A stretch of 64,000 bases of DNA from Siniperca chuatsi. Its lineage: Eukaryota; Chordata; Actinopteri; Centrarchiformes; Sinipercidae. The stretch covers positions 28,141,042-28,205,041 of the forward strand of contig NC_058057.1 in NCBI RefSeq assembly GCF_020085105.1, read 5' to 3'. Positions within the stretch are counted from its first letter, which is position 1; every line of letters starts with the position of its first letter. This document shows positions 25,486-38,844 of the stretch, piece after piece. Made by a program: the position numbers and the translations under genes. The notes under the pieces were generated by a model. It saw nothing but the letters and a program-made list of their open reading frames with translations. It made no database searches and was not told the origin of the DNA.

Positions 25486-26216
25486 ACAGTAGAAACAGTG
25501 GAGACAGTAGAAACACTGGAGACGGTGGAGACAGTAGAGACAGTCGAGACAGTATCATAGAAAAGGGTTTCAGTCGTAGTCGTCTGGACGCTGTTTTCAG
25601 AATCAAGACGTTTCGGCTCCCATCCGGAAGTCATTCTCAATTGTGAAAATGGTCTGAGAACTCAGAAATTTAAGCTACTCTGTGTTACTTAAGCCCCGCC
25701 CTCAGGGAGGAGTCTACCTGAGTATCTGCTGTTTACCTGCCTAGTTTCACCTGAAACTGACCTAATAGTTTCCATGACGGCCCAGTAATCAGTAATCAGG
25801 CCTATTGTTTTCTGGCTGCACCTCCCTCATCACTGTTCAGTACCTGATTAGCATGTGATTGGCTTGACCACGGTGTTAACACACTGTGGTAAACTTTGGG
25901 CAGGTTGAATCTCAGACCACCATTTCTGTTCAAAGAGGGGTTTTCTTTTTTCACAAAAATGGCTTCTTTGACTCCTCTTTCAAACCAACTCTTCTTCAGA
26001 CTCCTCCCTGAGGGCGGGGCTTAAGCAACACAGAGTAGCTTAAATTTCTGAGTTCTCAGACCATTTTCACAATTGAGAATGACTTCCGGATGGGAGCCGA
26101 AACGTCTTGATTCTGAAAACAGCGTCCAGACGACTACGACTGAAACCTTTTCTACGATAGACCAGTCCTGGACGAATGAGGGACTGCACCAGTGGAGACG
26201 GTAGAAACGGTGGAGA
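25486..26216. repeat. GGAGACAGTAGAAACA minisatellite, split by an insertion
   Basis: Units of 9-18 bp (GTAGAAACAGTGGAGACA type) occupy about 25486-25550. The same text resumes at about 26190-26216 (GTGGAGACGGTAGAAACGG). The Penelope-like copy 2 lies exactly between. Confidence 0.75.
25551..26189 (-). mobile_element. Penelope-like foldback element, copy 2 (non-autonomous)
   Basis: Closely similar to copy 1 but in the opposite orientation: the GIY-YIG tail remnant lies on the minus strand (about 25800-25990), with long inverted arms at about 25555-25715 and 25998-26160. The extra tail (ATAGACCAGTCCTGGACG, then AATGAGGGA) is on the right, that is on the 5' side of the coding strand, as in copy 1. 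The coding part is truncated and both arms carry the CCCCGCCCTCAGGGAGG block. Confidence 0.75.
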
Positions 26217-29029
26217 AAAAAGGTTTATTCTATATATTATAAATTCATACGTTCAGAAAGACATTTTCACGCCACAACAGCTGATCATTTTGCTTTTAAA
26301 TGTTACAAAATTTGTTCGAAAGTCAGAGACACAGATTTTCAAAAAGCGTTCATTATTTCAGTTTATCTGTTTAAAATCGTGAGCCGGTGTTTGATCTGCT
26401 GCAGGCTCGCGATGACTCGTTCAGGACTTCACAGTCCAGATTTGAGGCTTATTGATGAGCTTATCCTCAGCTGATATCTTGGACTTGCAGCTCGAGTTCA
26501 GAGGCTTTCTGCAGCCTCTTCTTCTGTGGCAGCGACGCTCTGAGCGCAGCAGGCGAACAGCGAGCTCCGTGAAGCCGAGCCGAGCTGCAGGCTCAGCTGA
26601 CGGTCCAGCAGCGCGCTGTTATCTATACATTCCTCTAGAAACATCGATTATATTAATGGATTAGGTTTACACTGTTTTGATTAGAAAAAATCTAATCTGT
26701 CACAATTCACAATGTTGTTGAACCTGAAGACGTCTTCTTCCTCCAGTGTCGGACCCGCTGTGTGTTGTAAAGGTCAGAGGTCACGGCCGGTGTCCTCTTT
26801 CTGCAGCCCGGAGAGGTTTTTCTTCCCGTGTGTTGAATGTCCTGGCTGACTTTGAACGCAGCACCGTGGGGTGAAACCAGATCCATCAGCCTGCTTTGAA
26901 GTGACACTGCTGGGTGTAAATGTCACTGCTGGCCAGAGGTGGAGGGGAGGGGGGGGCGCCTTAATAATTCAACAGGAAAGACCAGGACCATCACCCACAC
27001 TTCCTCTGCGGGAGGGGGTCAATTACATGTTACTCAGCGGAAAGAGGGGAGGGGATCAGATTTGCTGCTTCCAACAGGACAAGCTCGTTCTTACATGGTG
27101 GAAAGACTCTGCAGCCTGTAATGCTCATTTCAAACAGTTGGAGACGGGGGGGGGTCAGGTCAGTTTATGACACCAGCAGTTTAATTTATTAATCACGCGG
27201 TTGTTGGTTCGATCCCCAGCTGCTCCTGTCCACATGCTCGAGGACAAACTCCCTCACATAGAAGGTGTGTGTGTGTGTAGCTGGACGCCACCTGGTCTGT
27301 GGCTCCACCTGGTGGACTCGGATCTACACTACAACAGGCCTGTTTCACATGTTGTGAGGGACTGTTCCAGCCTCTAGATGGCGTCATTACACCTGGACCG
27401 ACTCCCACCTTCCTCTCCCAGTCCGTCTCTCTGCCAGCTGTGGTGGAAGAAGTGCTCACAGTGTACGAATACTCAGTTCTTCTGCATCAAAGAAGTCTCA
27501 TCGACACCTTTTATTTTTGTTTTTACATGCATGTGTAGAATATGCTCATAATGCACACAGTCTGTAATAACAGGACAGTCAGGTGACAGTACAGAACATT
27601 TAGATTAAGCCTACCTTGTTATATTTGTCGTTATAATTGTAGTTAACTGTTGTACATTTGCACAACCGTTTGTTTATCTAACGCCACCTCAGACATGCTG
27701 CCTGCGATCAGAGGAACAGACGCTGCCGAGGGTCTGACAGGAAGGAGTTACATAAATGAATAAAAAGAAAGCAACATTTTTCCGTTTTATATCTTTGCTG
27801 CCACGCCAGCAGAATTTAGGGAATATAATGTTGTCGACTCTGTTTATCCCAAATACACTGAGTTACCACTTTGTTTCTCTTCATTCGCCGTCACTTTCAG
27901 CAGCCAGAAGCTGTGGTAGGTTGTTAGGAGCTCAGGAGACTCCGGCGAACATCTCATCCACGAGTTCAAAGATCGTCTCCAAGCAGCAGAAACAGCAACA
28001 CCAAACCAAAAAACTGTTTATCTGTCACCGAGAAAAACCTGTCAAATGAGATAAAGTTTCTTCAGAGCCAGACTATGAAACTGACTAAACGTTCAGCATC
28101 AAGAGTAAAGCCTCTGAAGGACGTGGGTGATCCAGGTGACATCTGTCCAGCTGCGTGCGACAGCAGCTCCGAGCTGCTCGGCCTCTTCAGGGACGGTCGC
28201 TGTTGGCGGTTCATTCAGACGCCATCAGCTGCAGCTCCGGATCAAAGAGAGGCCAGTTTATCTCCACTACAGAGACACGACGCTGCATTTACTATTCACA
28301 CAATCTGTGCTCGCCGGCTGGTCGGGGGCTGCAGGACGGGGGAGGCAGGGGGGGGAGGGGTGAGAGAAGGGAGGCAGGAGATTAGTGAACAAATGGCTGC
28401 GGCGTTTTGTTCAACAACAAACAGTTAAAAGACTTGATGTTCTGCTGCTGAGCGTTACGAGTTCAGACCCTTTGATTTAAAACTCAATGCCACCTTACTG
28501 CCTTTTGTTCAGAGCTGTCATTCAGCTTTTGTCAATTTCTTTATTTTGATTGAGATTATTTTATTAAATTAAGTCTGAATTTCTGAGGTCACAGGTGAAC
28601 TTTCGTGCTCCAGATTTCAGATGTTTTTAGCTTCCAGTCAGCTTGTCAAAGGTCAGAGGTCACGGCGCCCACACGGCATTCATAGGAAGGTCCAGATCCC
28701 TGAATAATTTAGATTTCAACCGCTGTTTGATGAAACCGTGCTCAGTCTGTTGAGATTAAAGACATTTTTGTAATTTTAATTTGTCTCAAAAAATGTTTTT
28801 GAGCCTTGCATTATTTGAAAAATTACAACAATATAACAATAACAGAAATTAACTCAGAAATTGCAGCGAATCTGATCACATTTTGTTGGCTGCAAAAATT
28901 AAAACACTGAATAAATAAGATCCAACATGTCAGGCAGACGTGGGGGACTGTTCCTTTAAGAATCATGAACTTTAAAAAAGATGGAGAACTAATGAGTTTC
29001 TTCTTTATTTATCAGCTGCAGGTGGAGCT

Positions 29030-29072
<43 letters not shown>

Positions 29073-30774
29073 ACAGGAGGTGATGAAGAAGAGTATGTGA
29101 GGAAGAGCTCTGGTTACCACGGTGACCTTGCTGGTGTTTTGGCTGCAGGAGGAGGACAGATGTTGAGACTCTGGTCCTGAGGGTGAAACACAAACACAGT
29201 CTGGATGCAGCAGCTGCAGCTCTGCTTTAGATTCAGCGCTGCTTCATCCGCATGAACGAGTGCTGAACAGTGTTACACCAAGTACGTGACACAATGTTGA
29301 AAAATACGATATGAAACAACGCCAGTTCATCCAAATATGTCTAAATCTATTGAAACATATGTTTTGTTTGAGTGACACAAGATTTAACAGTTCAGATCAC
29401 AGCAGCGACAGAAAACGTTTCAAATCAAATGTCCTCGAACTCCTGTCTTCGTCCGAATGCATTTGGTTTTACACCTGGAAAGTGAGGACATTTTTAATTG
29501 TGAGGACATTTCTGAAAATTCAAGAAAATTTGAAACAGTGAGGACATTGAATAGAAAGTGAGGACATTTTTCAAAGCACCAGCTCTGATCAGAGTCACTT
29601 AAAAGGAAAACTTGTAAATAGTTTCAGTCATCAGATTTGTCATCAGAGGTTTTATAGGTTATAGACAATAATGTTGGACATTTCCATAGCTGAAAAATCT
29701 CTATACAAAACAGATCTTCAGCTTTATGTTGTCAGTTGATGCTTTGATGTGGTTTAACGAGCCACATGCAGCACATCTCTATTCAAATTAACATCAGCAG
29801 TTATGCTGGTTTTACAAAGTAATACACATTTAGATTTCCCTGCAATTAAAACTAGTTTTACTTTGAAAAGAGCTCCTCACAGACAATTCAAATCGGGTTG
29901 GACAGGATTTGTTTAACAGGCAGGATTAAAGAGTTAACAGTCACTTTAATTACAAATAAACAACATCAGAAACAGAAATGCTTTATTGATCACTGAGGGG
30001 AAACTCTTTCGTTACAGCTGCTCACTGTCACGTCAGTGCACACAGGGATAGAAGTACTGAGCAAAAAATATAATAAACTATAATACAATTAATTAAGTGA
30101 GAAGTGGTTATAAGTATACAATTAAAATAAGTGTAAGTACCAAAGTGGATTTACAGGTTGATAAGTATGTACGGTATAATAATACAATGTGATAATATAA
30201 GTAATAAGTAATAGTGCATGAGCTGTCAAGTTAAGTGCAGCTTATTAAGATGATTATGAGACGGTGGATATCGCACAGCAGTAATAGAAGTATGAATAAA
30301 TATCAATAAACAGGGAATGTTAAACTGAAAACAGAGAATATTGCACGATTATTTCAAGTATTGCAGTGATGTTAATGATCCAGTGTCCAGTTTAGTGACT
30401 TAGGGGACATGATGATATTTGTCAGTCTGCTGGCACAAAGATGTTTAACTGGAAGCAGCAACAAACCCGACTCGTATAAACCGGATGAGGGAAGTAATGA
30501 TACGTCCTGAATTAGAGAAAATGTCATTTCCATTAAGATATGGTTATCTTTTTAAAATCACTTTAATCAGACCAGGAACTGAAATATCATCGATATCATT
30601 TTTACTAATATTTATCAGTTTACTAATATGATAATACTTGCTGACCATCTAAAGGCAGAATAACTTGCTTTATTGTTGGTTATTGACATCCACTTTTTTC
30701 TCTTTCTTCCTCTTTCTCTCTTGAAATCAAAGATATTTTTTTATTTGTGTTCATTTTTTCCTCACAGCAGTGCT
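26217..30774. other. Gene-free, partly AT-rich interval
   Basis: No supported exon. Visible: DR1 pairs AGGTCA-G-AGGTCA at 26771-26783 and 28650-28662; a tRNA B-box-like GGTTCGATCCC at about 27207 that may be a SINE remnant; a (GT)n run at 29032-29071; and AT-rich sequence at 29990-30370. Candidate frames (for example 28075-28428 on the plus strand) lack known motifs and have GC-rich low-complexity tails. Confidence 0.5.
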
Positions 30775-31100
30775 TTGAGCTGAATGCTAACATGCTCACA
30801 ATGTCAATGCTAACATACTGATGTTTAGCAGGTATAGTTTAGTTTAGCGTGTTAGCATGCTAACATTAGCTAGTTAGCAGTAAACCCAGAGTGCAGCTGA
30901 GGCTGATGGGAGCGTCAGCAGCTCTGCAGGTGTTTGGTCAGAAACCAAAGTGTCGGACACGTTAACGTGTCGACCTGATGGTGGCGCTAGATGGAAAGTC
31001 AGAGGATCAGCAGAGTTATTACAGTTCATCCTGAGGGGAGCATGAACGATGAAGCACGTCTCATCACAGTCCAGCAGCTGCTGAGATGCTTCAGTCTGGA
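30775..31100 (+). repeat. Long copy of the TAGC-palindromic dispersed repeat
   Basis: It runs from GCTGAATGCTAACATGC through GATGGTGGCGCTAGATGG and ends near CACGTCTCATCACAGTCC. It matches the right arm of the 17 kb inverted duplication over more than 300 bp. This is a very common percomorph repeat whose class I cannot name. Confidence 0.8.
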
Positions 31101-31711
31101 CCGAAGTGGTGGACTGACTGACGCCCATTGAGTCGCAAAAGCATGGTATACAGTATCAGAGTGTATACTATTTATCATGTATATTCAGTATATGAACATG
31201 TTATAAATGGTTTATCCATCCATTATCTATAACCGCTTATCCTAAATGGTTTATAACTCACTATAATATAACTGTAAGCAGATCTTCAGAAGTTTATTAA
31301 TGTATTTGTTAACAACCATAACTCCTGCTGGACGCTGCGAAATAAACAGAAAATGAACGACAATTTAGTAAAACACAGATGTAATAATATAAAATGTCTT
31401 CATAGGAGAAGTTACAAATACAGAATATTAATAAACACTAAGAAATGTGCTTATATCTGCTTATAGCTACATTATAGTGTGTATAAAAATACATTTATTA
31501 CATGTTTATATGCTGATTATAAATGGGGGGTTAAAGTAAAGTGTTACCTGTGTTTTCAGAGCTGCTGTGTGATGAGGATGAAGGTGATGAAGAGGAGGCT
31601 GCTGGCTCTGTAGCTTCACAACAGATGCTGAACATGACATTTCCTGGCCGGTGCAGTGAAGCCCAGCGGGGGGAGGGGGGGGACATCTGTGTGGCTGCCT
31701 TTCATCCCTCG
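31101..31711. other. AT-rich interval, no gene recognised
   Basis: It contains a short fish repeat end (TCCATCCATTATCTATAACC at 31217) and otherwise unstructured sequence. Confidence 0.5.
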
Positions 31712-31952
31712 ACCTCACCCTCTGTCCTCCTCGCTCCTCACCCTCTGTCCTCCTCGCTCCTCACCCTCTGCCCCGCCCCGCTCCTCACCCTCTGTCCTCC
31801 TCGCTCCTCACCCTCTGCCCCGCTCCTCACCCTCTGTCCTCCCGCTCCCGCCCCGCTCCTCACCCTCTGTCCTCCCCGCTCCTCACCCTCTGCCCCGCCC
31901 CGCTCCTCACCCTCTGCCCCGCCCCGCTCCTCACCCTCTGCCCCGCCCCCAG
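31712..31952. repeat. CTCCTCACCCTCTGYCC minisatellite
   Basis: About a dozen units of 17-25 bp (GCTCCTCACCCTCTGTCC / CCCCGCCCC variants). The plus strand is pyrimidine-rich; the minus strand has runs of G. Confidence 0.9.
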
Positions 31953-33119
31953 GCGAGGAGGGTGCTACCTGACGGAGAGCAGAGTCCTGGACGCTGCTAA
32001 CAACCAACCTACCGACTTCAGAGCTGCCCAGTCCTGCTGGAGCTCCACCAGCTGAGGCAGAGCGATGCCCCTGAGGGCCCCTGAGGGCCCCTGCAGCATC
32101 GCAGCTGTACAGCGGCAACAGCTGCCCCTGAACACATCACACCCTCCTCCTCCTCCTCAGGACTGTTTGATGAGCAGCCACACACCAACAGCAGGTTAAT
32201 ACAAACACACACACACAACAGGACAGGACAATAAAGAGATTAAATAAAGACACAGTCTTAAACCACACAATACTGGCTCCTGATTGGCTGGCGGCTTTCT
32301 GTCTAAATCATATATGGAGAGCTTGGAGCTCAGTCAACAGTCTGTTGGAGATCCATTGTTTTTCTTCTCGTCTGACTCATTTAGGTTGTCAGAGCTCATT
32401 TCCTTTAATGTCTGTGCTTCTGTTGTTACAGCTAAACTCAAAAAACTCTTTCAGCTGAACTTGTCAACAGTCCAAACAGTTATAATCCAGAACAATTTTG
32501 TAAAGGCACCATCGCCATGCTGTTTATCAGCAACCAGGCCCGGACTGGCTATCATCAGCACCGGGACCGGACCTCGGTATTTTCTCCGAGGTGTTTAAAA
32601 TTAAAGTCGTGAAATAATTGCCTAAAAATAACTTTACTTTGGTGCAGCAGAGATATTGTACAACGCCAAGATTAACGAGCTGCTCATTTGATCACCATCA
32701 TTATGTGTGTGTGTGTGTGTGTGTGTGGAGGGGGGGAACTGGTTGATCTTGTTGTTACAACAAAACCGGACAGGAATCTGAATCCATGTAAAACGTGATG
32801 CATGTAACTGGAGAGAACAATGCAAATTCCACCAAGAATTTTAAAATAGTAATAATGTAATGGTAGTGGTAATATTAATATTAATAAAATAATAATAATA
32901 GGAATGATAGTCATAGGAATAATAATGTCACAGAGCCAATAACAACAACTGTAGTAGCAGTTGTCGAGCAGGAACATGGGGGCATCAGGTGGCCCACAAC
33001 CACAGATCCAGACTCTGCAGCTCCGGAGGCAGAAATTAGTAACATGCAGTAACGGGATAAAAATGCACACAGATGGAGAGGGAGAGGAGGAGAGAGGAAA
33101 GAGGTGCATCATGGGAAGT
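31953..33119. other. Gene-free interval with a (GT)n run
   Basis: Holds a (GT)n run at 32703-32727 and AT-rich TAATAATA-type sequence at 32850-32930. No exon is supported. Confidence 0.5.
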
Positions 33120-33482
33120 CTCCCGGCAGCCTGATAACAAGGAATTACAATAGTCCAGCCTAGAAGTACCAAATGCATGGACTAGTTTTTCTGCATCATT
33201 TTGAGACAGGATGTGCTTGATTTTTGCAACGTTGCGTAGGTGAGAGAAGGCAGTCCTTGAAGTTTGTTTCATGTGGGAGTTAAAGGATAAATCCTGATCA
33301 AAGATAACTCCGAGGTTCCTTATGGCGGTGCTGGAGGCCAGGGCAATGCCATCTAGAGCAACTATATCTTTAGATAACGTCTCTCAGAGGTGTTTGGGGC
33401 CAAGTACAATAACTTCAGTTTTGTCAGAGTTTAAGTCCTTAAGGCATGCTTGAAGTTTAGCTAACTGATTAGTTTCATCTGG
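33120..33482 (-). mobile_element. L2-like LINE fragment, C-terminal end of reverse transcriptase ORF
   Basis: The minus strand reads MKQTSRTAFSHLRNVAKIKH, then ILSQNDAEKLVHAF and SRLDYCNSLLSGC, the typical thumb/C-terminal region of fish L2/CR1-group non-LTR retrotransposons. The upstream part (33300-33480) reads further RT-like sequence such as ALASSTAIRNLGVIFDQD. It is 5'-truncated and interrupted by a stop near 33390, hence dead. Confidence 0.8.
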
Positions 33483-36400
33483 CTTGATCGATAGATAGAA
33501 ACACCTAGCATAATTATAGTGTAATAATATAGTATTATTGTATAACTATATTATTGTATAAACCACATTTTGCTTATGTTTATGTACCTTTTGAGACACA
33601 TTTCTATAATTCATATCCAAAATGATGCAAATAAAGAAGGAATACAATTTGACTAAATTATTTTTAATACACTTTGTCAGGAGAGACAGTGAATACAGAG
33701 GGAGAGAGAACAAAGAGTAGACGGTGTCTGAAGGGTGAATTTACTTGAACACTTTAATTAAACATTGTCAACATTCATTTTCAGATGGTTCATGATCATT
33801 TTACCCTCTTCTGTATTTCCAGATTGTTGTGTGGCTCATTCATTGCAACATTTTACCAGATTCTCGTGCTGCTGCCCACTGACATGGTTTTAAAGCTAAA
33901 GGTTTACCCTTCCTGCGTTGACTCTGTTTTAATAAATAACTAATAAATGTCATAAACACTTAATGATGCTCTGTAGTAAAGCAGGAGACACGTCTGCACG
34001 GAAATAATGTAGAAAATAAAGAGCTGTAGACTCTTTTCTGTTTCCAGTTACTCGGAGCTACCAGAGCGATCAACACAAGTCCAGTCAGAGCTCTGAGGAA
34101 ACACACTTTATAGATAATTTACTCCTGTAGCTTTAATTATGGAAGTGACACTGACAAACTCCTGAAACTGAAGACTGAGACTTTTGTGTGAAGTAATAAA
34201 ACTAAAAGATATGTTACTGACATGAACAGTAAACAGAAACAAATATCTCAACACTATATGTGGTCTGTTGTGAATGTGTGTCGGGCTGATGTTAGATCCC
34301 AGACCAGCCCGGACTCTACGAGTCGTGGAAGAAGGGAATCATATCCACTGTAGATGGTTTAAGCGGTCCTCCTCTGGTCAACCACGTTGGCTACGCTCTC
34401 TGTAATATCTATTTACAACACACAGACGCAGACGAGCGGCAGAGTCAGAGAGAGAGTAGTTTTATTACGTTGCATCTGAAAATAATCCAACCCGAGCCCG
34501 AGGTGACACACAACCCGTTGGGTTCGGGTTGTTGAACTCTAATGTTTAGTAGATATCAGGACAGGTGTTGGACAGGTCTCTCCGTCCTGAGCCTCTAATG
34601 GGGCCTCAATATATTTTCCTGTTATTTACTGTACGGTCTCTCGTTTGTCATTTTAATGTCTTTTGTTGTCCAGAGGCGAAGCAGCTGTGACATTTGTTCA
34701 GCTGGATAAAAACCGGAACGATCCGCCCGCAGACTTTGCATCTTATCGTTGATGTGTGATCAGCGTCTGCCTGCAGCTCGGCAGGTCGCAGCGTCGCTCT
34801 GATCCACCACCACGCAGCTGGAACATGCAAAACACGGCCTGCAGCCGCCGCTGGCTAACATATTCAAATACATGAAGCCAGAGGGGTTTTACTGTTAGCA
34901 TTCACGCAGACATTTTCCTAACAGAGGACACTGTCTGCGTCCTGCAGCACAACAGGCTTTTGTTGTTTGTCTTACAAATGTTCACACTGTGAGTTCCTGC
35001 AGCCTCTAACTGCACACAGACTGACTGACTAACCACAGGCTCAAGGGTTCATTGAATGTGTTTCAGTACACTTCATGCTTCATGTGTGACCTTTGGTGAA
35101 GTGTTCGTGCACTTCAAATACACAACTTTGTGGACTTTGTGTTAAACTACTTAAACAAACCACTTTACCTTCTGCAAAAGAGCTGCAGAGAACCTATATC
35201 TATCTATATATATATCTTTATATATCTATATATATATATCTATCTATATAGATATAGATATATAAAGCTAACGTTAGATCAACTCACTGAGCTAATGTTA
35301 GCTTAATTAGCTAGGTAGCTACAGCTGGTAAAATCAGCTTTTGTTTACTTCTCAAGGACTCGTTTCAAATAAATGTATTTATTCTGTATTTACTGTTTAA
35401 CGCCAGACCATGATATTTATATTATTATACATTTACATGTGGGATAAAACACACTGCTTTGCTAGTTTGATGAGCTAAAAAGAGAAGGTTTAAGTCTTAT
35501 ATTCCTTTGGTCTCTCTGAACTCTGTTGTAGAACTATTTTGATGTACGATGCTATGCTAACGTATAGCTTAGCCAAAACCATGATAAGACCAAGAAATCA
35601 AAAATAATTTTCCTTTAGTCAGTATCTGTGGGCTCAGCTGGAGTTTAGTGATGAAATAAGGAGCGCAAACATAAAAAGATCAAACATTTGTATTAACGTC
35701 CGTGTGCAGCTTCGTCCTGTTTAACAGGTTTTCTGTTAATTGACCTCGTTAGCCTGCAGGGTCGTTGGTTAATTACCTCCTGAAACACTGTTTGAGGAGA
35801 ATTTAATTTGTTTCTTTTCATTATTCATTTGTCCTTCATTCTCCATCAGCAGTTTAAGCTTTTTCCCTCCATCCTCGCCTCTTAATTAATGTCAATTATG
35901 TCTCGTACAGAGCAGCCGCCCTCTGATTAGAGCCACGGTTTATCTGCTGCAGCACGAACATGGACTCACGTCAGAGGGTTTGTCTTTGTGTTTCTGCTGC
36001 TGTAAGCAGCTCTAATAGCAACAGTTAGAAAGTGCTTTAAGGGGCTAGTCAACACTTTGGAAATACTTTTATTTTCTTTCTGAGAGTGAGCTGTTCAGAT
36101 GGATCAATCCTTTCTGTGTGTTGAGTAGGAAGCTGTTTTTTGGGGGGTTTAGCAACCTTGGGGAGAATTACATTTTACTGGAAAAAATGTATATTTTTTA
36201 GGCTGATTTTTAGACACTACATATTAAATTGAAGTGCTTTTAGGCCCACAAAATAAACAAATGAAGTTTTCAGTATTTCTTCAACAGATTTTTTAATGTA
36301 GGGAAATAAAAGAGTAACACTTTATTTCATGGTCTGGTAATTTCCTGGAAATCATTTTATAATCGGGGGGGGGGGGGTTAACTGGACTTGTGACCTCCGT

Positions 36401-38844
36401 ATCGCTGAAATACTGGCCGTGGCCCAAGTCAGGTTGTGGTTAGCCTAGCTTAGCATAAAATATTATTTGTTTACATTTCTGTTTTTGTGCAGATGAAACA
36501 AACGAAATACAACACGTTAATCAGTGAGCTTTAGAGGTGCTGGTTGGTGTAACTTTGGACAGAGCCAGACTTTCTGCTAAGCTAAGCTCTAAACTCTCAT
36601 CTTTTGCTATTACAGAGATGACTTGAATATGTCTGATTAAACAAACAGAGCTGTAATTACACAGTCAAACCTGAATGTACCACATTAAGGTGTCTAGACA
36701 CTCGCTCACTTCACATTGTACTGATTTAACTGCAGCTTTATAGCTTTCTGTCTGAACACATTCGTTCCTCTGCAGCATTTCTCTGCTTATATACTGCTCA
36801 ACCACATGACTTTAAGTCTTTAAGTTGACTAAACTCTGACTGTGACTCTGCAGGTTGTAAAACCGATGGAGGATTTCTGAGTCCTGCACGTGGCCTTTGT
36901 GACATTATGTTGCTGCTGTTGTTATTGTTTTGTTTGCTTTAAATGAAATGTCTATTTGATCATTTCCAGACATTTTTATTTCAAACTGGCTGAAAGCCTT
37001 GTATTATATTTGAATTTATTAAAAACGTGTGCAAACAGAGGATATGTAAACACATCATACGTCATGAGTTTTGAGGTTGAAAACAGCAGCTGGAGTAACT
37101 TTTACAAAAGGCTGCTCTGTGTTTGGTTGTGTTTGTAATGAAAGAGATTTCTGAGGCCTAAATAACATCATCATAAGTTCCCCTGTGGACATCAAGTTAT
37201 GAGACAGGAGGTGTAACACAAGTCGAAATGCAGAAAACATGTTCAGCCGTCTGACGGGAGAGATAAACAGCGTCAGCTGTTAATGTAGTAAACACAGTGT
37301 CTGCGTAGGTCTGCGAAGGGAACATCCATGTGTAGGATACAGGTGTTACTTCTGCTCACGTTAATTAGTTGTCATGGTAACTAACAGCAATGAAACGTGT
37401 CAACATACAAAACGTGAGGTAACAAACTGACGTGGTAGAGCGGGTCGTCCACCAATCGGATCCCGGCTTCCCCCGGCCCACGTGTGGAAGTGTCCTTGGG
37501 CAAAACGCTGAAGCCCAAAGTGCTCCCGAGGCTGAGCCTTTGTTCTGATGAGCAGTTAGCATGTCATCAGTGTGTGAAGCGCTTTGAGTGGTACAAGCAC
37601 AGTCCATTTACCATTTACCATTTACCATTGAGCAAACTAACTCTGCTGATGTGAGAAGGTCGAAAGCTCCAGAACAGCAACTAAATAGACCTTGATGTGA
37701 GATTCTTTTGTCATCATTCATTTCCTTTTCTTGATCAGGTTCGGTAACTTGAACGACACATGATCATATTCACACAGTGTCTCATTAAGGCCTCAAGTTG
37801 AAAATACGAGTTGATGTTTTGTCACTAGTTATTATCCTGTTTTTACACAGAATTCACGTCAAAATTTAAACAAATAAAGCCACACATAGGGACTCGGACA
37901 CGAGGGCACGACCGCTGTGTTTTCACGTTTATGAAATAAAGATGAACTCGTCTGGATTTCTATCGAAGCTTCTGGATGGAAAAGTTTCTGTTTTTCTGTC
38001 TTTACTGCTTCTGCTTCTTCTTCCAGCAGAGAAAGTGCTGAACAGACTCTCACAGCCGGCTGCTGAAGCCAGGCACTAACGCTGCCAGGGTTCAGGGTTC
38101 AACTCCCTCTGAGACCTCCAGACTCCACATAAAGAGACTGGAGCCGCTGCAGAAAACCAGCCGACGAGGAAGTCAGCAGCTTTCTGCAGAACCAGCTGAA
38201 AACAAAACAAACTGAGCAGGGAAATAAAAACCCAAACACTTTTATCCAATCGGCTCTTAGAATCTGACACATGATGTCAGCATTTACCTGCAGGACTGTA
38301 TAGGTGATTCATTTCAGTTCGCTCCTAAAATACTGGAAAATGGAGCAAAACATGAATTTCGCAGATTTGGGGGCCGACACATACAAGCTTGAAATTTTAC
38401 AAAATAATATCAACTCAATGTTCTCTTGCTATCTCTGAAGCTTTCAACCACATCACGCTGTCTTCTTCAGCAGATGGACTTTGCACGATTGTTATTAAAT
38501 CGTCGATGTTAAAACTATTCTTCTCTGAGCACTTTTGGACTTCTCGTCCCCGCTGGTTTAAAAGTCGAGCTTGAACATTTCATTCTTGAGCTCGGAAATA
38601 GTAACACGATTGAAAACTCTGGAAAAAGCTAGTAAGTTGACTTTGAATTAAGATTCTTTTGTCAAAATACTATTTCCAAGGTGATGAATGACCTTTCAAG
38701 TCACTTTACGTTAACCCCCCCTATTCAGTATTCGTAAGCAACATGTAATAAATGGTTTATAGCACATTATGATGTATTTGTCAGTATATCTCCGCCTGTG
38801 AAACCTCTGTAACTGGTGATTAACATAGTTGTAATTATATGAAA
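33483..38844. other. Gene-free, AT-rich interval
   Basis: No conserved coding sequence. Visible: a (TATC)n/TATA tract at 35196-35268 that is partly self-complementary; a poly-G run at 36364-36376; a fish repeat at 36434-36545; an interspersed repeat at 37420-37630 (GCGCTTTGAGTGGTACAAGC and TCCATTTACC repeats); and GAAAGCTCCAGAACAGC motifs at about 37662 that recur at 45.0 kb. Confidence 0.5.
37420..37630 (+). repeat. Dispersed fish repeat (AGCGCTTTGAGTGG family)
   Basis: The order GTCCTTGGGCAAAACGC, CCCAAAGTGCTCCCGA, GTGTGAAGCGCTTTGAGTGG and TCCATTTACCATTTACC is typical of a widespread teleost interspersed repeat. The class is uncertain. Confidence 0.55.

Noticed and set aside
27199..27240. 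Possible tRNA gene from GGTTCGATCCC
   Set aside because: Only a B-box-like word is present; no A box or cloverleaf could be built. More likely a SINE remnant or chance. A similar word at 59503 was rejected for the same reason.
28075..28428. 117-codon plus-strand frame
   Set aside because: No recognisable motif, three overlapping frames of similar length, poly-Gly tail from a G-rich run.
31738..32118. 126-codon minus-strand frame (EERGGAEGEERGG)
   Set aside because: Translation of the CTCCTCACCCTCTG minisatellite.
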